Origin: Pelomonas caseinilytica
GTDB lineage: Bacteria; Pseudomonadota; Gammaproteobacteria; Burkholderiales; Burkholderiaceae_C
Assembly (NCBI RefSeq): GCF_021353235.1
Contig: NZ_JAJTWT010000006.1
Location: forward strand, 310,001-374,000
Reading direction: 5' to 3'
Length of the DNA: 64,000 bases
The notes under the pieces are model-generated. The model was not told the origin of the DNA and made no database searches. It saw nothing but the letters and a program-made list of their open reading frames with translations. Made by a program: the position numbers and the translations under genes. Positions 9,511-18,176 of this stretch are shown here, piece by piece; positions within the stretch are counted from its first letter, which is position 1, and each line of letters opens with the position of its first letter.

Positions 9511-11169
9511 TCACCCCGTCAGCCACCCCGCCAGCTTTTCCGCAATCATCAACGTCGGCGAGTTGGTGTTGCCGCTGGTGATGGTGGGCATGATGCTGGC
9601 GTCGGCCACGCGCAGGCCGGTCACGCCGCGCACGCGCAGCCGCGAGTCGACGACGGCGCCGGGGTCGTCCACGCGGCCCATCTTGCAGGTGCCCACGGGG
9701 TGGAAGATGGTGGTGGCGATGTCGCCGGCCAGGCGGGCCAGGTCCTCGTCGGTCTGGTACTGCGGCCCGGGCTTGTACTCCTCGGGCCTGAAGGGCGCCA
9801 GCGCCGGCTGGGCGACGATGCGGCGGGTCAGGCGCAGGCTCTCGGCGGCGATGCGGCGGTCCTCGTCGGTGGACAGGTAGTTGGGCCGGATGGCCGGCGC
9901 CTGGGCCGCGTCGGGCGAGGTGATGTGGACCGTGCCGCGGCTGGTCGGGTTGAGGTTGCAGACGCTGGCCGTGAAGGCGTTGAAGGCGTGCAGCGGCTCG
10001 CCGAAGGCGTCCAGCGACAGCGGCTGCACGTGGTATTCGAGGTCGGGCCAGGGCTTGTCCGCGCTGCTGCGCGTGAAGGCGCCGAGCTGCGAGGGCGCCA
10101 TGCTCATGGGGCCGCTGCGACGCAGCGCGTACTCCAGGCCGATCATGGCCTTGCCCAGCAGCGAGGCGGCGCGCGTGTTCAGCGTGCGGGCGCCCTCGAC
10201 CTTGTAGACGGCGCGGATCTGCAGGTGGTCCTGCAGATTGGCGCCCACGCCGGGCAGGTCCTGCTCGACCTTGATGCCCAGGCCCTGCAGCAGCCCGGCC
10301 GGGCCCAGGCCCGAGAGCTGCAGGATCTGCGGCGAGCCGATGGCGCCCGCCGCGAGGATGACCTCGCCGCCCGCGTTCAGCCAGGGCTGCTCCAGGCCGT
10401 GCGGCGTCTGCACCTCCACGCCGCCGCAGCGCAGGCCGGCGTCGTCGTGCATCAGGCGCAGGCGGCGCACCTGGGCGCCCGTCCACAGCTCGAAGTTGGG
10501 CCGGCCCAGGCAGGTCGGCCGCAGGAAGGCCTTGGCGGCGTTCCAGCGCAGGCCCTTTTTCTGGTTGACCTCGAAATAACCCACGCCCTCGTTGGTGCCG
10601 GCGTTGAAGTCGCTCGTGGACGGGATGCCCGCCTGGTTGGCCGCGGCGGCGAAGGCGTCGAGGATGGGCCAGCGCAGCCGCTGCTGCTCGACCCGCCATT
10701 CGCCCTTCTTGCCCGGCAGCGGGCCGTGCATGTCGGCGAAGCCCTCGGGGGCGGTCTTGGGATCGTCCAGCCGCCAGTGGCTCTCGTGGCGGCGGAAGGC
10801 CCGCAGCACCCGCTCCCAGCGCCAGGTGTCGTCGCCGGTCAGCTCGGCCCAGTGCTCGTAGTCGCGGCTCTGGCCGCGCATGTAGATCATGCCGTTGATG
10901 CTGGAGCAGCCGCCCAGCACCTTGCCGCGCGGGTAGCGCAGGCTGCGGCCGTTCAGCCCCGGCTCGGCCTCGGTCTTGAAGCACCAGTCCGTGCGCGGGT
11001 TGCCGATGCAGTAGAGATAGCCGACCGGGATGTGGATCCAGTGGTAGTCGTCCTTGCCGCCCGCCTCGATGAGCAGCACCCGCTTGGCGGGGTCGGCGCT
11101 GAGGCGGTTGGCGAGCAGGCAGCCGGCGGTGCCGGCGCCGACGATGATGTAGTCGAAGCCTTGGGACAT
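9511..11169 (-). CDS. GMC family FAD-dependent oxidoreductase (choline dehydrogenase-like)
   Basis: 552 residues from the ATG at 11169 ([17 protein letters not shown]); a TTG nine bases upstream is possible. It has the N-terminal FAD dinucleotide-binding motif VGAGTAGC, the GMC signature [12 protein letters not shown] and the C-terminal active-site block HPVGTCKMG, whose His is the catalytic base. It oxidises an alcohol to an aldehyde; choline, a long-chain alcohol or a polyethylene-glycol-like substrate are possible. No betaine aldehyde dehydrogenase or BetI is adjacent, so calling it BetA would not be justified. Confidence 0.9.
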   Translation of the reverse strand: MSQGFDYIIVGAGTAGCLLANRLSADPAKRVLLIEAGGKDDYHWIHIPVGYLYCIGNPRTDWCFKTEAEPGLNGRSLRYPRGKVLGGCSSINGMIYMRGQSRDYEHWAELTGDDTWRWERVLRAFRRHESHWRLDDPKTAPEGFADMHGPLPGKKGEWRVEQQRLRWPILDAFAAAANQAGIPSTSDFNAGTNEGVGYFEVNQKKGLRWNAAKAFLRPTCLGRPNFELWTGAQVRRLRLMHDDAGLRCGGVEVQTPHGLEQPWLNAGGEVILAAGAIGSPQILQLSGLGPAGLLQGLGIKVEQDLPGVGANLQDHLQIRAVYKVEGARTLNTRAASLLGKAMIGLEYALRRSGPMSMAPSQLGAFTRSSADKPWPDLEYHVQPLSLDAFGEPLHAFNAFTASVCNLNPTSRGTVHITSPDAAQAPAIRPNYLSTDEDRRIAAESLRLTRRIVAQPALAPFRPEEYKPGPQYQTDEDLARLAGDIATTIFHPVGTCKMGRVDDPGAVVDSRLRVRGVTGLRVADASIMPTITSGNTNSPTLMIAEKLAGWLTG

Positions 11170-11191
11170 GGGCCCCAAGCGTAATGCACGC

Positions 11192-12484
11192 TCAGGCCTC
11201 GGCCGAGGCGCCGAGCCGATACCAGTCGAGTTTGCGGGTTAGCGTCATGATCACGGCCAGCACGGCGAACAGCAGGACGGCACCGATGACCAGGGCCGTC
11301 TGCTCCTGGCGCAGCAGCACGTAGAGGGCGCCGTAGAGCAGGGCGATGCCGCCGCCGAAGGCCAGCCCGCGCAACCAGCCGCCCAGCATGGCCGCGGCGT
11401 ACTGCGTCAGCACCGCGGCTGCCGCGGCGGCGGCCACGAGGTAGGCCTTCAGGAAGTCCATATGCTCCGACAGGCTGAGCAGCAGCAGGAAGAACAGGCT
11501 GATCGCCAGACCCACGAGCAGGTATTGCACGGGGTGCACGCGCCGGCCCGTCAGCAGTTCGGTCAGGCCGACGGTCACGAAGGTCAGGGCGACGAACATC
11601 AGGCCGTACTTGATGGCGCGGTCACTCATGACGTAAGGGTTGACCGGGTCGATCAGCTCGACGTCGAGCGTGTCCACGTTCTTGTCGCCGGCGGCCACCT
11701 GGGCGGCTGCGTTGCTGGCCAACTCGGTCACCTGCCAGCGGCCGGCGAAGCCGCTCACGCCGACCTGCCGGTCGACCGGCAGGAAGCGTCCGCCAAAGCT
11801 GGGATGCTGCCAGCTGGACTGCAGCGCCATCGTCGTGCTGCCGGCGGCGGGCACGAGGCCGAAGCGTTGGGTGCCGACCAGTTCCAGGTCGAGTGTGATC
11901 GACAGGGCGGTTTCGGGGCGCAGGCCGGGCAAGGGCGCGTGCAGGCCGCTGGCATAGGCCGCGTGCGTGGTGCCGGGCTTGACGGCGAGGGATTGGCCGT
12001 CGCGCTGGAGGTCGGCGCTGCGCAGCCCGCGGGCGTCGCTGACGGAGACCATTGCGGACGCTTCCCCGCAGTCGACTTGACTGCCAGGACGCAGACCGCG
12101 GGGCGTGAGCGCGTTCGTGTCGGCCCAGCGCGCGGTCAACTTGAGCTGGCCGGCATAGGTGTTGACTTTGAAGAGGCCGCGGTAGCGCGTCTCCGGCTTG
12201 AGGCCACCGGTCACGTCCAGTCGTGCGGGAGCTGCGGTCAGCGTGAAGTCGCGGGTTTCGCTGTCGCCGCGGCCGTTCATCCAGGTTTCCTTGCAGTGGC
12301 GAACGAGCACGGGGCCGAGCACGGTCTGGGGTCCTGCCAGCGACTGCTCCACGCTTTGCGCAGCCTCGTTCTGGCGCGCCTGGCGCTCGCGAACGAGGCC
12401 TCCGATCTGGCCCAGCACGATGCCGAGGAGGACGGTGACGACGGCCAGGATGGCCAGCTTGGCGAATGTGGGGTTGAGCTTCAT
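11192..12484 (-). CDS. creD: Inner-membrane protein CreD
   Basis: 430 residues with an N-terminal membrane helix (LAILAVVTVLLGIVLGQIG), a large periplasmic beta-rich region and a bundle of about five C-terminal helices, the layout of CreD (colicin E2 tolerance protein). In the Cre system it is the most strongly induced target of CreBC. Here it follows creB and creC on the same strand, 59 bases after creC. Its biochemical role remains unclear in the literature I recall; envelope integrity and beta-lactam tolerance are the usual associations. Confidence 0.9.
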   Translation of the reverse strand: MKLNPTFAKLAILAVVTVLLGIVLGQIGGLVRERQARQNEAAQSVEQSLAGPQTVLGPVLVRHCKETWMNGRGDSETRDFTLTAAPARLDVTGGLKPETRYRGLFKVNTYAGQLKLTARWADTNALTPRGLRPGSQVDCGEASAMVSVSDARGLRSADLQRDGQSLAVKPGTTHAAYASGLHAPLPGLRPETALSITLDLELVGTQRFGLVPAAGSTTMALQSSWQHPSFGGRFLPVDRQVGVSGFAGRWQVTELASNAAAQVAAGDKNVDTLDVELIDPVNPYVMSDRAIKYGLMFVALTFVTVGLTELLTGRRVHPVQYLLVGLAISLFFLLLLSLSEHMDFLKAYLVAAAAAAAVLTQYAAAMLGGWLRGLAFGGGIALLYGALYVLLRQEQTALVIGAVLLFAVLAVIMTLTRKLDWYRLGASAEA

Positions 12485-12543
12485 GCCGCCAGCATCGGCG
12501 GGCCCTGTGAGGACACGAAGAGCTGTGTGAAGCGACGGTGAAG

Positions 12544-13965
12544 TCAGCGCGGCAGGGTCAGCGTCACGCGCAGCCCCGGCTCCGCAGCCTCGAAGGCCAG
12601 CCGGCCGCCGTGCAGCTCGGCCACGCGCCGGGCGATGGCCAGGCCCAGGCCCGAGCCCTTGACCAGGCTGCCCGGCCGCGCCGTCGAGAAGAAGCGCCGG
12701 CCCAGCTGGGCGAAGGCCTGCGGCGGAACGCCGGGGCCGTGGTCGCGCAGCGTCAGCCGTGCGGCGGTCGGCGTGGCGCTGACGGCCAGTTCCAGCGTCG
12801 AGCCGGCCGGCGCGAAGTCGATGGCGTTGACGAGCAGGTTGCCGAAGGCGAGTTCCAGCAGCGCCGGGTCGGCGTCCACCGCCACGTCGGCGCGTTCCGT
12901 CCAGGTGGCGCGCAGCCCTTTCTGCGCCAGCCGCGGTTCCTGGCGCCGCAGCTGGGCCTCGGTCCAGTCGGCGAGCATCAGGCGCTGGCGCTCGCCCAGG
13001 CCGACCTGCGCCTCGAGCTGGGACAGGGCCAGCACCCGCTCCACCAGGGCCTGCAGCCGCGCGGTCTGGTCCAGCACCTGGGCGGCGAAGCGCTGGCGGT
13101 CGGCTTCGGGCAGGTCGTCCTGCAGCAGCTCGCCGCTGGCGCGCAGCGCGGCCAGGGGGCTCTTGAGCTCGTGGGTCAGGGCCCGAACGTCGTGTTCGAG
13201 CTGCTCGCGGCCTTCCAGGCGGCGGCGCATGTCGTCCATGGCATGCGCCAGCTCGCCGAGTTCGCCCGGCACCTCAGGCGGCGCCAACGCCTGGCCCGCC
13301 TGCGCCTGCTGGGCATAGCGGCGCAGCCGCCGCACCGAGGCCACCAGCCACAGCGTCACGGCCACGCCGACCAGCAGGCTGGCCGCCAGCAGGCCGGCGC
13401 CGGCCCAGAAGACGCGGCGCTCCGCGCGGTCGATGAAGCGCTGCACGCTGGCCACCGGCTTGGCGACGCTGACCACCCCGAGCCGGCGCCCGTCCTTGAG
13501 CACCGGCGCGGCGACGACGAGGATAGTGCTGCGGTCGTCCGCGGAATAGCGCGTCGAGCGTGCGCCGTAGTCGCCGCGCAGCGTCAGCGCCACGTCGCGC
13601 CACTGCGAATAGTCCTCGCCCACCGCCGAGGGCTGGCCCGAGTCCAGCACGACGCGGCCGGCCATGTCGGTCACGTAGATGCGCAGGCTGAGGCTTTGCT
13701 TGCGCAGGCCCCAGATCGGCACGTCCACCTCGCGCTTCACATAGCGCTGCAACTGCGCGGCGAGCCGGCCGTCGGGCCGGGGCGGGCCCTCGGCCAGCTC
13801 GTCGGCCGCCACCTCGGCCAGCAGGTGGGCGGTGTCCACCATCAGGTCTTCCATCACCTCGCGCACGCTGGGCTTGACCTCGGCCAGGAAGACCTTGAGC
13901 AGCAGCACGGCGCTAAGGCCGGCGATCAGGAAGAAGCCGAAGAAGACGCGCAGGCCGAGGCGCAT
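12544..13965 (-). CDS. creC: Sensor histidine kinase CreC
   Basis: 473 residues from the ATG at 13965 (MRLGLRVFFGFF), preceded by GGAG eight bases upstream. Architecture: an N-terminal membrane helix, a periplasmic domain, a second helix (about residues 168-190), HAMP, HisKA with the phosphorylated His in ALTHELKSPLAALRASGELL, and HATPase with NLLVNAIDFAPAG and GSGLGLAI. It pairs with the adjacent CreB regulator. Repeat A2 separates it from creB, so the two genes of one signalling system are interrupted by a mobile-looking palindrome. Confidence 0.9.
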   Translation of the reverse strand: MRLGLRVFFGFFLIAGLSAVLLLKVFLAEVKPSVREVMEDLMVDTAHLLAEVAADELAEGPPRPDGRLAAQLQRYVKREVDVPIWGLRKQSLSLRIYVTDMAGRVVLDSGQPSAVGEDYSQWRDVALTLRGDYGARSTRYSADDRSTILVVAAPVLKDGRRLGVVSVAKPVASVQRFIDRAERRVFWAGAGLLAASLLVGVAVTLWLVASVRRLRRYAQQAQAGQALAPPEVPGELGELAHAMDDMRRRLEGREQLEHDVRALTHELKSPLAALRASGELLQDDLPEADRQRFAAQVLDQTARLQALVERVLALSQLEAQVGLGERQRLMLADWTEAQLRRQEPRLAQKGLRATWTERADVAVDADPALLELAFGNLLVNAIDFAPAGSTLELAVSATPTAARLTLRDHGPGVPPQAFAQLGRRFFSTARPGSLVKGSGLGLAIARRVAELHGGRLAFEAAEPGLRVTLTLPR

Positions 13966-13984
13966 GTCAGGCGCTCCAAACACA

Positions 13985-14047
13985 GCTACAGAGACACAGA
14001 GGCACAGAGAAATTCCGTTCCTCTCTGTGTCTCTGTGCCTCTGTGGC
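13985..14047. repeat. Family A palindromic repeat, copy A2
   Basis: Inverted arms 13985-14010 and 14022-14047 (26 bases each, one mismatch, where the left arm has T in place of C) around an 11-base loop. It sits between creB and creC, which are transcribed leftward. Confidence 0.9.
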
Positions 14048-14068
14048 GTTGTTCCTGGGCATGAAGAC

Positions 14069-14740
14069 TCAAGGCTCCAGCGAATAGCCCAGACCGCGGT
14101 GGGTCTTGATCGGGTCGCGGGTGGGGGCCGCTTCGCGCAGCTTGGCGCGCAGGGTCTTGATGTGGGTGTCCACGGTGCGGTCGCCGCTGTCGGCGCTCGT
14201 GCCCCAGACGGCGTCGAGCAGCGTCTCGCGCGAGTGGATGCGCTGCGGCGCCTGCAGCAGCCTGAGCAGCAGGCCGAGTTCGAGCTTGGTGAGGTTGAGC
14301 AGCTGCCCGTCCAGCCGCACCCGCGAGCCGTCGACGACGAAGCCCGGCGCCGCGGCCGGTGCGGCCTGGGCGCGGCGCAGCAGGGCGCGCACGCGGGCCA
14401 CCAGCTCGCGGGGGCTGAAGGGCTTGGCCAGGTAGTCGTCGGCGCCCAGCTCCAGCCCGAGCACGCGGTCCATCTCCTCGCTGCGGGCGCTCAGCACGAT
14501 GACGGGCAGGTGGGCCAGGTGCGACAGGCCGCCGGCGCGCAGCTCGCGGCACAGGTCAAGTCCGTGGCCGTCGGGCAGGCCGATGTCCAGCACCAGCAGC
14601 TGTGGCGGTGGCCCGGCACGCAGGCGCTCGCGGGCCTCGGCCAGCCAGGCGCGGTGCTCCACCTCGAAGCCCTCGCGGCGCAGCGCGAAGGCCACCGTGT
14701 CCGCGATGGCGGGGTCGTCCTCCAGCAGCAGGATGCTCAA
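14069..14740 (-). CDS. creB: Response regulator CreB (OmpR family)
   Basis: 223 residues: a receiver domain (LLLEDDPAIADT acidic pocket, phospho-acceptor Asp in LLVLDIGLPDG, Lys in YLAKPFSPREL) and an OmpR/PhoB winged-helix domain (GDRTVDTHIKTLRAKL). I chose a TTG start at 14738-14740 (LSILLLEDD), because it overlaps the upstream nitronate monooxygenase stop as TTGA, and a GAGG lies ten bases upstream; an upstream start would add an unrelated proline-rich leader. It is phosphorylated by CreC and activates cre-regulon genes such as creD. Confidence 0.88.
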   Translation of the reverse strand: MSILLLEDDPAIADTVAFALRREGFEVEHRAWLAEARERLRAGPPPQLLVLDIGLPDGHGLDLCRELRAGGLSHLAHLPVIVLSARSEEMDRVLGLELGADDYLAKPFSPRELVARVRALLRRAQAAPAAAPGFVVDGSRVRLDGQLLNLTKLELGLLLRLLQAPQRIHSRETLLDAVWGTSADSGDRTVDTHIKTLRAKLREAAPTRDPIKTHRGLGYSLEP

Positions 14741-15762
14741 GCGCGCCAGCCTCGCGACAGGGCCGCCACCAGTTGCGCGGCCGAGCCGGGCCGGCGGTTC
14801 ACCGGCAGGGCCTGGCCGGCCCACAGGCTGATGAAGTCGGCGCGGCCGGCCTTGGCGGCGGCCTGGCGCAGCGGCCGGCTGGCGGCATTGGGCTGGGGGA
14901 AGGCGGGCAGCTCGGCGCCCTCGAGCTCGTGCGTGACGCGGTTGGCCACGCCGCGGGCGAAGCGGCCGGAGAAGGCGCGGGTCAGCGTCGAGTCGGCATC
15001 GCCGGCCGCCACCAGGGCCTCACGGTAGGCCGGCGACAGCGGGCATTCGTCGACCAGCAGGAAGGCCGTGCCCACCGTGACGGCGCTGGCGCCCAGCGCC
15101 TGGGCCGCCGCCACGCCGCGGGCATCGGCGATGCCGCCTGCGGCCAGCACGGGCACGTCGAGCGCATCGACGAGTTGCGGCACCAGGGCCAGGGTGCCGA
15201 TCAGGGCGCCTTCCGGCGACCCGAGGAAGCCGCCGCGGTGGCCGCCGGCCTCATAACCCTGTGCCACGACGGCGTCGACGCCGCTGGCCTGCAGCAGCCG
15301 GCCCTCGGCCACCTGCGTGGCCGTGCCGACGACCTTGAAGCCCTGCGCCTTGAGTGCCGCCACGCGGGCCGGGCCGGGGTCACCCATGGCGAAGCTGATG
15401 ACCGCGGGCCGGGCGGCGATGGTGGCCTCGAGTTGGGCCTCGAAGTCTTCCTCGAAGCGCTCCGGCCGCGTGGGCGGCGGCAGGCCCAGCTCGGCATGCC
15501 AGGCCGCCAGGCGCTGGAGGTAGGCGTCCAGCCCCGCGGCGTCGGGCATCCACGGCTGCGGCCAGAAGAGGTTGATGCCGAAGGGCCGGTCGGTGCGGGC
15601 GCGGATCTCGGCGGCGACTTCGCCGATGCGGGCCGGCGCCAGGTAGGCCGCGCCGAGCTGGCCGACCCCCCCACCCGCGCTGACCGCGGCGACGAGGGCG
15701 GCGCTCGCGGCCTCGCCGGCCATCGGGGCCATCCAGATCGGGGGTAGGTTGAAGAGGCTCAT
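14737..15762 (-). CDS. Nitronate monooxygenase (2-nitropropane dioxygenase family)
   Basis: FMN-dependent TIM-barrel enzyme of 341 residues starting MSLFNLPPIWMAPMAG. Family hallmarks are the N-terminal MAPMAG flavin-site motif and the EAGGHRGG loop. It oxidises toxic alkyl nitronates such as propionate 3-nitronate; enoyl-ACP reductase FabK-like relatives share the fold and are the main alternative. The stop codon overlaps the creB start (TTGA), so the two genes are translationally coupled. Its start codon is preceded by the three-codon open frame ATG-GAC-AAC-TGA and by repeat family B. Confidence 0.85.
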   Translation of the reverse strand: MSLFNLPPIWMAPMAGEAASAALVAAVSAGGGVGQLGAAYLAPARIGEVAAEIRARTDRPFGINLFWPQPWMPDAAGLDAYLQRLAAWHAELGLPPPTRPERFEEDFEAQLEATIAARPAVISFAMGDPGPARVAALKAQGFKVVGTATQVAEGRLLQASGVDAVVAQGYEAGGHRGGFLGSPEGALIGTLALVPQLVDALDVPVLAAGGIADARGVAAAQALGASAVTVGTAFLLVDECPLSPAYREALVAAGDADSTLTRAFSGRFARGVANRVTHELEGAELPAFPQPNAASRPLRQAAAKAGRADFISLWAGQALPVNRRPGSAAQLVAALSRGWRA

Positions 15763-16013
15763 GTCAGTTGTCCATGGCGCTACGCACCACCCACAGTTGA
15801 TGAAACCCGGGGATTGCGGGCCGAGCGCTGGGCTGCCAAGGGCCAGAGGCCCTTGGCCTGTCGTAGGCACAAGCAGTCCGCAGGGACTGCTTGTGTCCGA
15901 CTCCAGTTCGCCAAGCCGGCCCGCGCTGGCGACGTGCCTGCGGCTCGATGCCGCGGGCATCGCCGTCCCCTCGGGGGACCGGCCAAGGTAGTCCTTGGAC
16001 GAGGGGCGCCATG
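15763..16013. repeat. Family B multi-hairpin intergenic element, copy B1
   Basis: A 251-base gap filled with perfect hairpins: 15835-15857 (10-bp stem, AGA loop), 15868-15895 (12-bp stem, GCAG loop), 15965-15979 (6-bp stem) and 15983-15998 (6-bp stem). Its ends, TCAGTTGTCCATGGCGC at 15765 and the reverse complement of a very similar sequence at 16001-16018, look like imperfect terminal inverted repeats. The core at 15799-15832 is shared with copy B2. Confidence 0.75.
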
Positions 16014-16655
16014 TCAGCTGATGGTGCGGGCGGCCAGTACGGGGAAGAGCTTGATCAGCCCGTCGGCCAGCAGCTCCACGGCCAGGGCCGCGAGGATGAG
16101 GCCCATCAGCCGCGTCATGATGTTGATGCCGGTCTGGCCCAGCACCCGGGCGATCTTGCTCGAGGCCGAGAAGACCACGAAGGTGACGAGGGTGACGACG
16201 ACGCCGTAGCCGCACAGGATGGCCAGCTCCCACCAGTGGCGCGTCTTGTCGGCATAGATGACCATGGTCGAGATGGTGGCCGGGCCGGTCAGCAGCGGGA
16301 TGGCCAGGGGCACGACGGCGATGCTGGCGCCGGCGTCGGCCTTGCTGGAGCCTTCGGAGACGTCCTCCTTGCGGGCCTCGGCCGGCTGGGCGTTGAGCAT
16401 TTGCAGCGAGCTGATCAGCAGCAGGCAGCCGCCGCCGACCTGGAAGCTGGCCAGGGAGATGCCGAAGAACTCGATGATCTTCAGGCCGAACAGGGCACTG
16501 AGCGCGATGACGATGCCGGCCGTGCAGGCGCTGACCACCATGGTGCGGCGGCGCTGCTCGCGCGAGAGGTTGGTCGTGAAGTGGATGAAGAAGGGCACGA
16601 CGCCCACCGGGTTCACGATGGCCAGCAGCGCGACGAGGGGCTTGTAGATGTCCAT
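16014..16655 (-). CDS. MarC/UPF0056 family membrane protein
   Basis: 213 residues, six predicted helices, starting MDIYKPLVALLAIVNPVG. The NPVGVVPFF motif and the second PLAIPLLTGPATIS repeat are typical of the MarC family, whose transport or antibiotic-resistance role is not firmly established. The middle loop (AEARKEDVSEGSSKADAG) is cytoplasmic and charged. It is transcribed leftward and divergent from the reverse transcriptase, with a 204-base gap between their start codons. Confidence 0.9.
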   Translation of the reverse strand: MDIYKPLVALLAIVNPVGVVPFFIHFTTNLSREQRRRTMVVSACTAGIVIALSALFGLKIIEFFGISLASFQVGGGCLLLISSLQMLNAQPAEARKEDVSEGSSKADAGASIAVVPLAIPLLTGPATISTMVIYADKTRHWWELAILCGYGVVVTLVTFVVFSASSKIARVLGQTGINIMTRLMGLILAALAVELLADGLIKLFPVLAARTIS

Positions 16656-16859
16656 GGCCGGGGATTGTGGCGGCTACCATCGCCGCGCGGCCGTCGGCCG
16701 AGGTCTTCGCGAGCCTTTGGGCAAGTACTCCGGGGCACCCCCGGGGGTCATGGATGTCTCGACCCGCAGGGCGTGAGAACGCCGGGCGCACAGCGCCCTT
16801 CACCTCACGCATCACCCGTCGCTCGGGCGGCGTGCCGCATCTTTCTTCAGGGAGGCCGG
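16656..16859 (+). ncRNA. Candidate retron msr-msd region (structured leader upstream of the RT)
   Basis: Region between the marC and RT starts. It contains nested inverted repeats: GCGTGAG at 16771-16777 pairs with CTCACGC at 16804-16810, enclosing a perfect hairpin GGGCGC-ACA-GCGCCC (16784-16798). A 12-bp palindrome lies at 16737-16748. Retron ncRNAs lie directly upstream of the RT and fold this way, but I could not identify a convincing a1/a2 pair or branching guanosine, so this is only a location-based candidate. It must also hold the promoters of both flanking genes. Confidence 0.3.
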
Positions 16860-18176
16860 GTGGACCACGCCCGCAGGATGACGGCCCGGGCCCTGGCCCG
16901 CGCCATGCTGGCCGGTGCCCGGCGCGAGGACGCGCTGGCGGCGCGCATGGCCGCCTGCCTGGACGAGAGCCCACCCTGGCTGGCCGGCCTGGCCGCGGCG
17001 ATGGCGCGGATGCCGGGCGAGGTGTGGCGGCGGCTGGACGTGGACGCCCTGGCCGCGCGGGTCGAGGCCCACGAGGGCTTTCTCGAGGCCTGGTGCGGGG
17101 ACGGCCGGCCCGAGGCGCGGCGTTGGCTGCTGCGTCCCCCGCAGGAGCCGGGCGCCGCGCCGGCCGGCCTGGAGCGGCCCCACTGGCCCACCGTTGGTGC
17201 GCTGGCGCGCGGCCTCGGCATGACGCCGGCCGGCCTGTGGCGGCTGACGCTGCCGGCCGACTGGCAGCGGCGCCGGCCTCTCGCCCGGCAGCATTACACC
17301 CAGCGGCTGTGCCCCAAACGCGGCGACGGCGCGGGCTGGCGGTTGCTGGAGGTGCCGGCGCCGCATCTGCGCGCCGTGCAACGCCGCTTGCTGACGCAGT
17401 TGCTCGACGGACTGCCGCCCCACGAGGCGGCCTTCGGCTTCACGCGAGGCCGCTCGGTCGTCCAGCATGCGGCCCGGCATGTCGGTCAGGGCCGCGTCCT
17501 GCGTTTCGACCTGGCCGACTTCTTCTCCACCGTCAGGGCCGCGCGCGTGCACGCCCTCTTCGCGACGCTGGGCTTCTCGACGGCCGTGGCCCGTGCGCTG
17601 TCCGCCCTGTGCACGACCTCGGCGCCCGAGGCCTGGCTGCGCCAGGAGGCCCGCCTGCCCTGGCTGCAGCGCCAGCGCCTGCGCGACCCCCACCTGCCCC
17701 AGGGCGCACCCACCTCGCCGGCCCTGGCCAACCTCTGCGCCTTCGCCCTGGATGCGCGCCTGTCCGGACTGGCGGCGGCCTTTGGCGCGCGCTACAGCCG
17801 TTATGCCGACGACCTGGTCATCTCGGGCCCGGCCGCACTGCCGGTGCGCGCGGTGTCGGCCTGGGTGGCAGCCATCGCCGAGGACGAGGGCTTCGTCGTC
17901 AACCGGCGCAAGACGCGCAGCCTGGGCGCGGCCGGCCGGCAATCGGTCTGCGGCATCGTCGTCAACGAACACCCCAACCTGCCGCGCGACGCCTTCGACC
18001 GGCTCAAGGCCATCCTGCACCGCTGCGTCGTCGACGGACCAGCCGGCCAGAACCGCGAGGGCCGGGCCGACTGGCGGGCCCACCTGCAGGGGCGCGTCGC
18101 CTGGGCGGCCCAGCTGAATCCGGCCCGGGGCGCCCGGCTCAAGGCGCTGTTCGACCGCATCGACTGGCATCGCTGA
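16860..18176 (+). CDS. Retron-type reverse transcriptase with long N-terminal extension
   Basis: 438 residues from a GTG at 16860, with AGGGAGG four bases upstream; an ATG at 16878 is the alternative. RT motifs: HYTQRLCPKR and RRLLTQLLDGLPPHEAAFGF (fingers), motif A FDLADFF with Asp217, QGAPTSPALANL, and the active site YADD at 315-318. The retron-like block VCGIVVNEHPNLPRDAFDRL sits where retron RTs carry VTGLVVN and NIPR. There is no intron maturase or endonuclease domain. The first 150 residues are helical and of unknown function. Retrons make multicopy single-stranded DNA and many act in phage defence; an effector is not obvious here. The 3' end overlaps the convergent receptor gene by 38 bases. 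Confidence 0.88.
   Translation: MDHARRMTARALARAMLAGARREDALAARMAACLDESPPWLAGLAAAMARMPGEVWRRLDVDALAARVEAHEGFLEAWCGDGRPEARRWLLRPPQEPGAAPAGLERPHWPTVGALARGLGMTPAGLWRLTLPADWQRRRPLARQHYTQRLCPKRGDGAGWRLLEVPAPHLRAVQRRLLTQLLDGLPPHEAAFGFTRGRSVVQHAARHVGQGRVLRFDLADFFSTVRAARVHALFATLGFSTAVARALSALCTTSAPEAWLRQEARLPWLQRQRLRDPHLPQGAPTSPALANLCAFALDARLSGLAAAFGARYSRYADDLVISGPAALPVRAVSAWVAAIAEDEGFVVNRRKTRSLGAAGRQSVCGIVVNEHPNLPRDAFDRLKAILHRCVVDGPAGQNREGRADWRAHLQGRVAWAAQLNPARGARLKALFDRIDWHR

Noticed and set aside
9511-11169. Naming the GMC oxidoreductase BetA
   Set aside because: No betaine aldehyde dehydrogenase, BetI or choline transporter gene is adjacent; the motifs are shared by the whole GMC family.
15763-16013. 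Integron attC sites for the hairpins of B1
   Set aside because: The hairpins are separate perfect stems without the RYYYAAC/GTTRRRY ends and there is no integrase.
16860-18176. Group II intron or diversity-generating retroelement as the source of the RT
   Set aside because: No maturase or HNH domain, no intron domain V-like structure seen nearby, no template/variable repeat pair or Avd-like gene.
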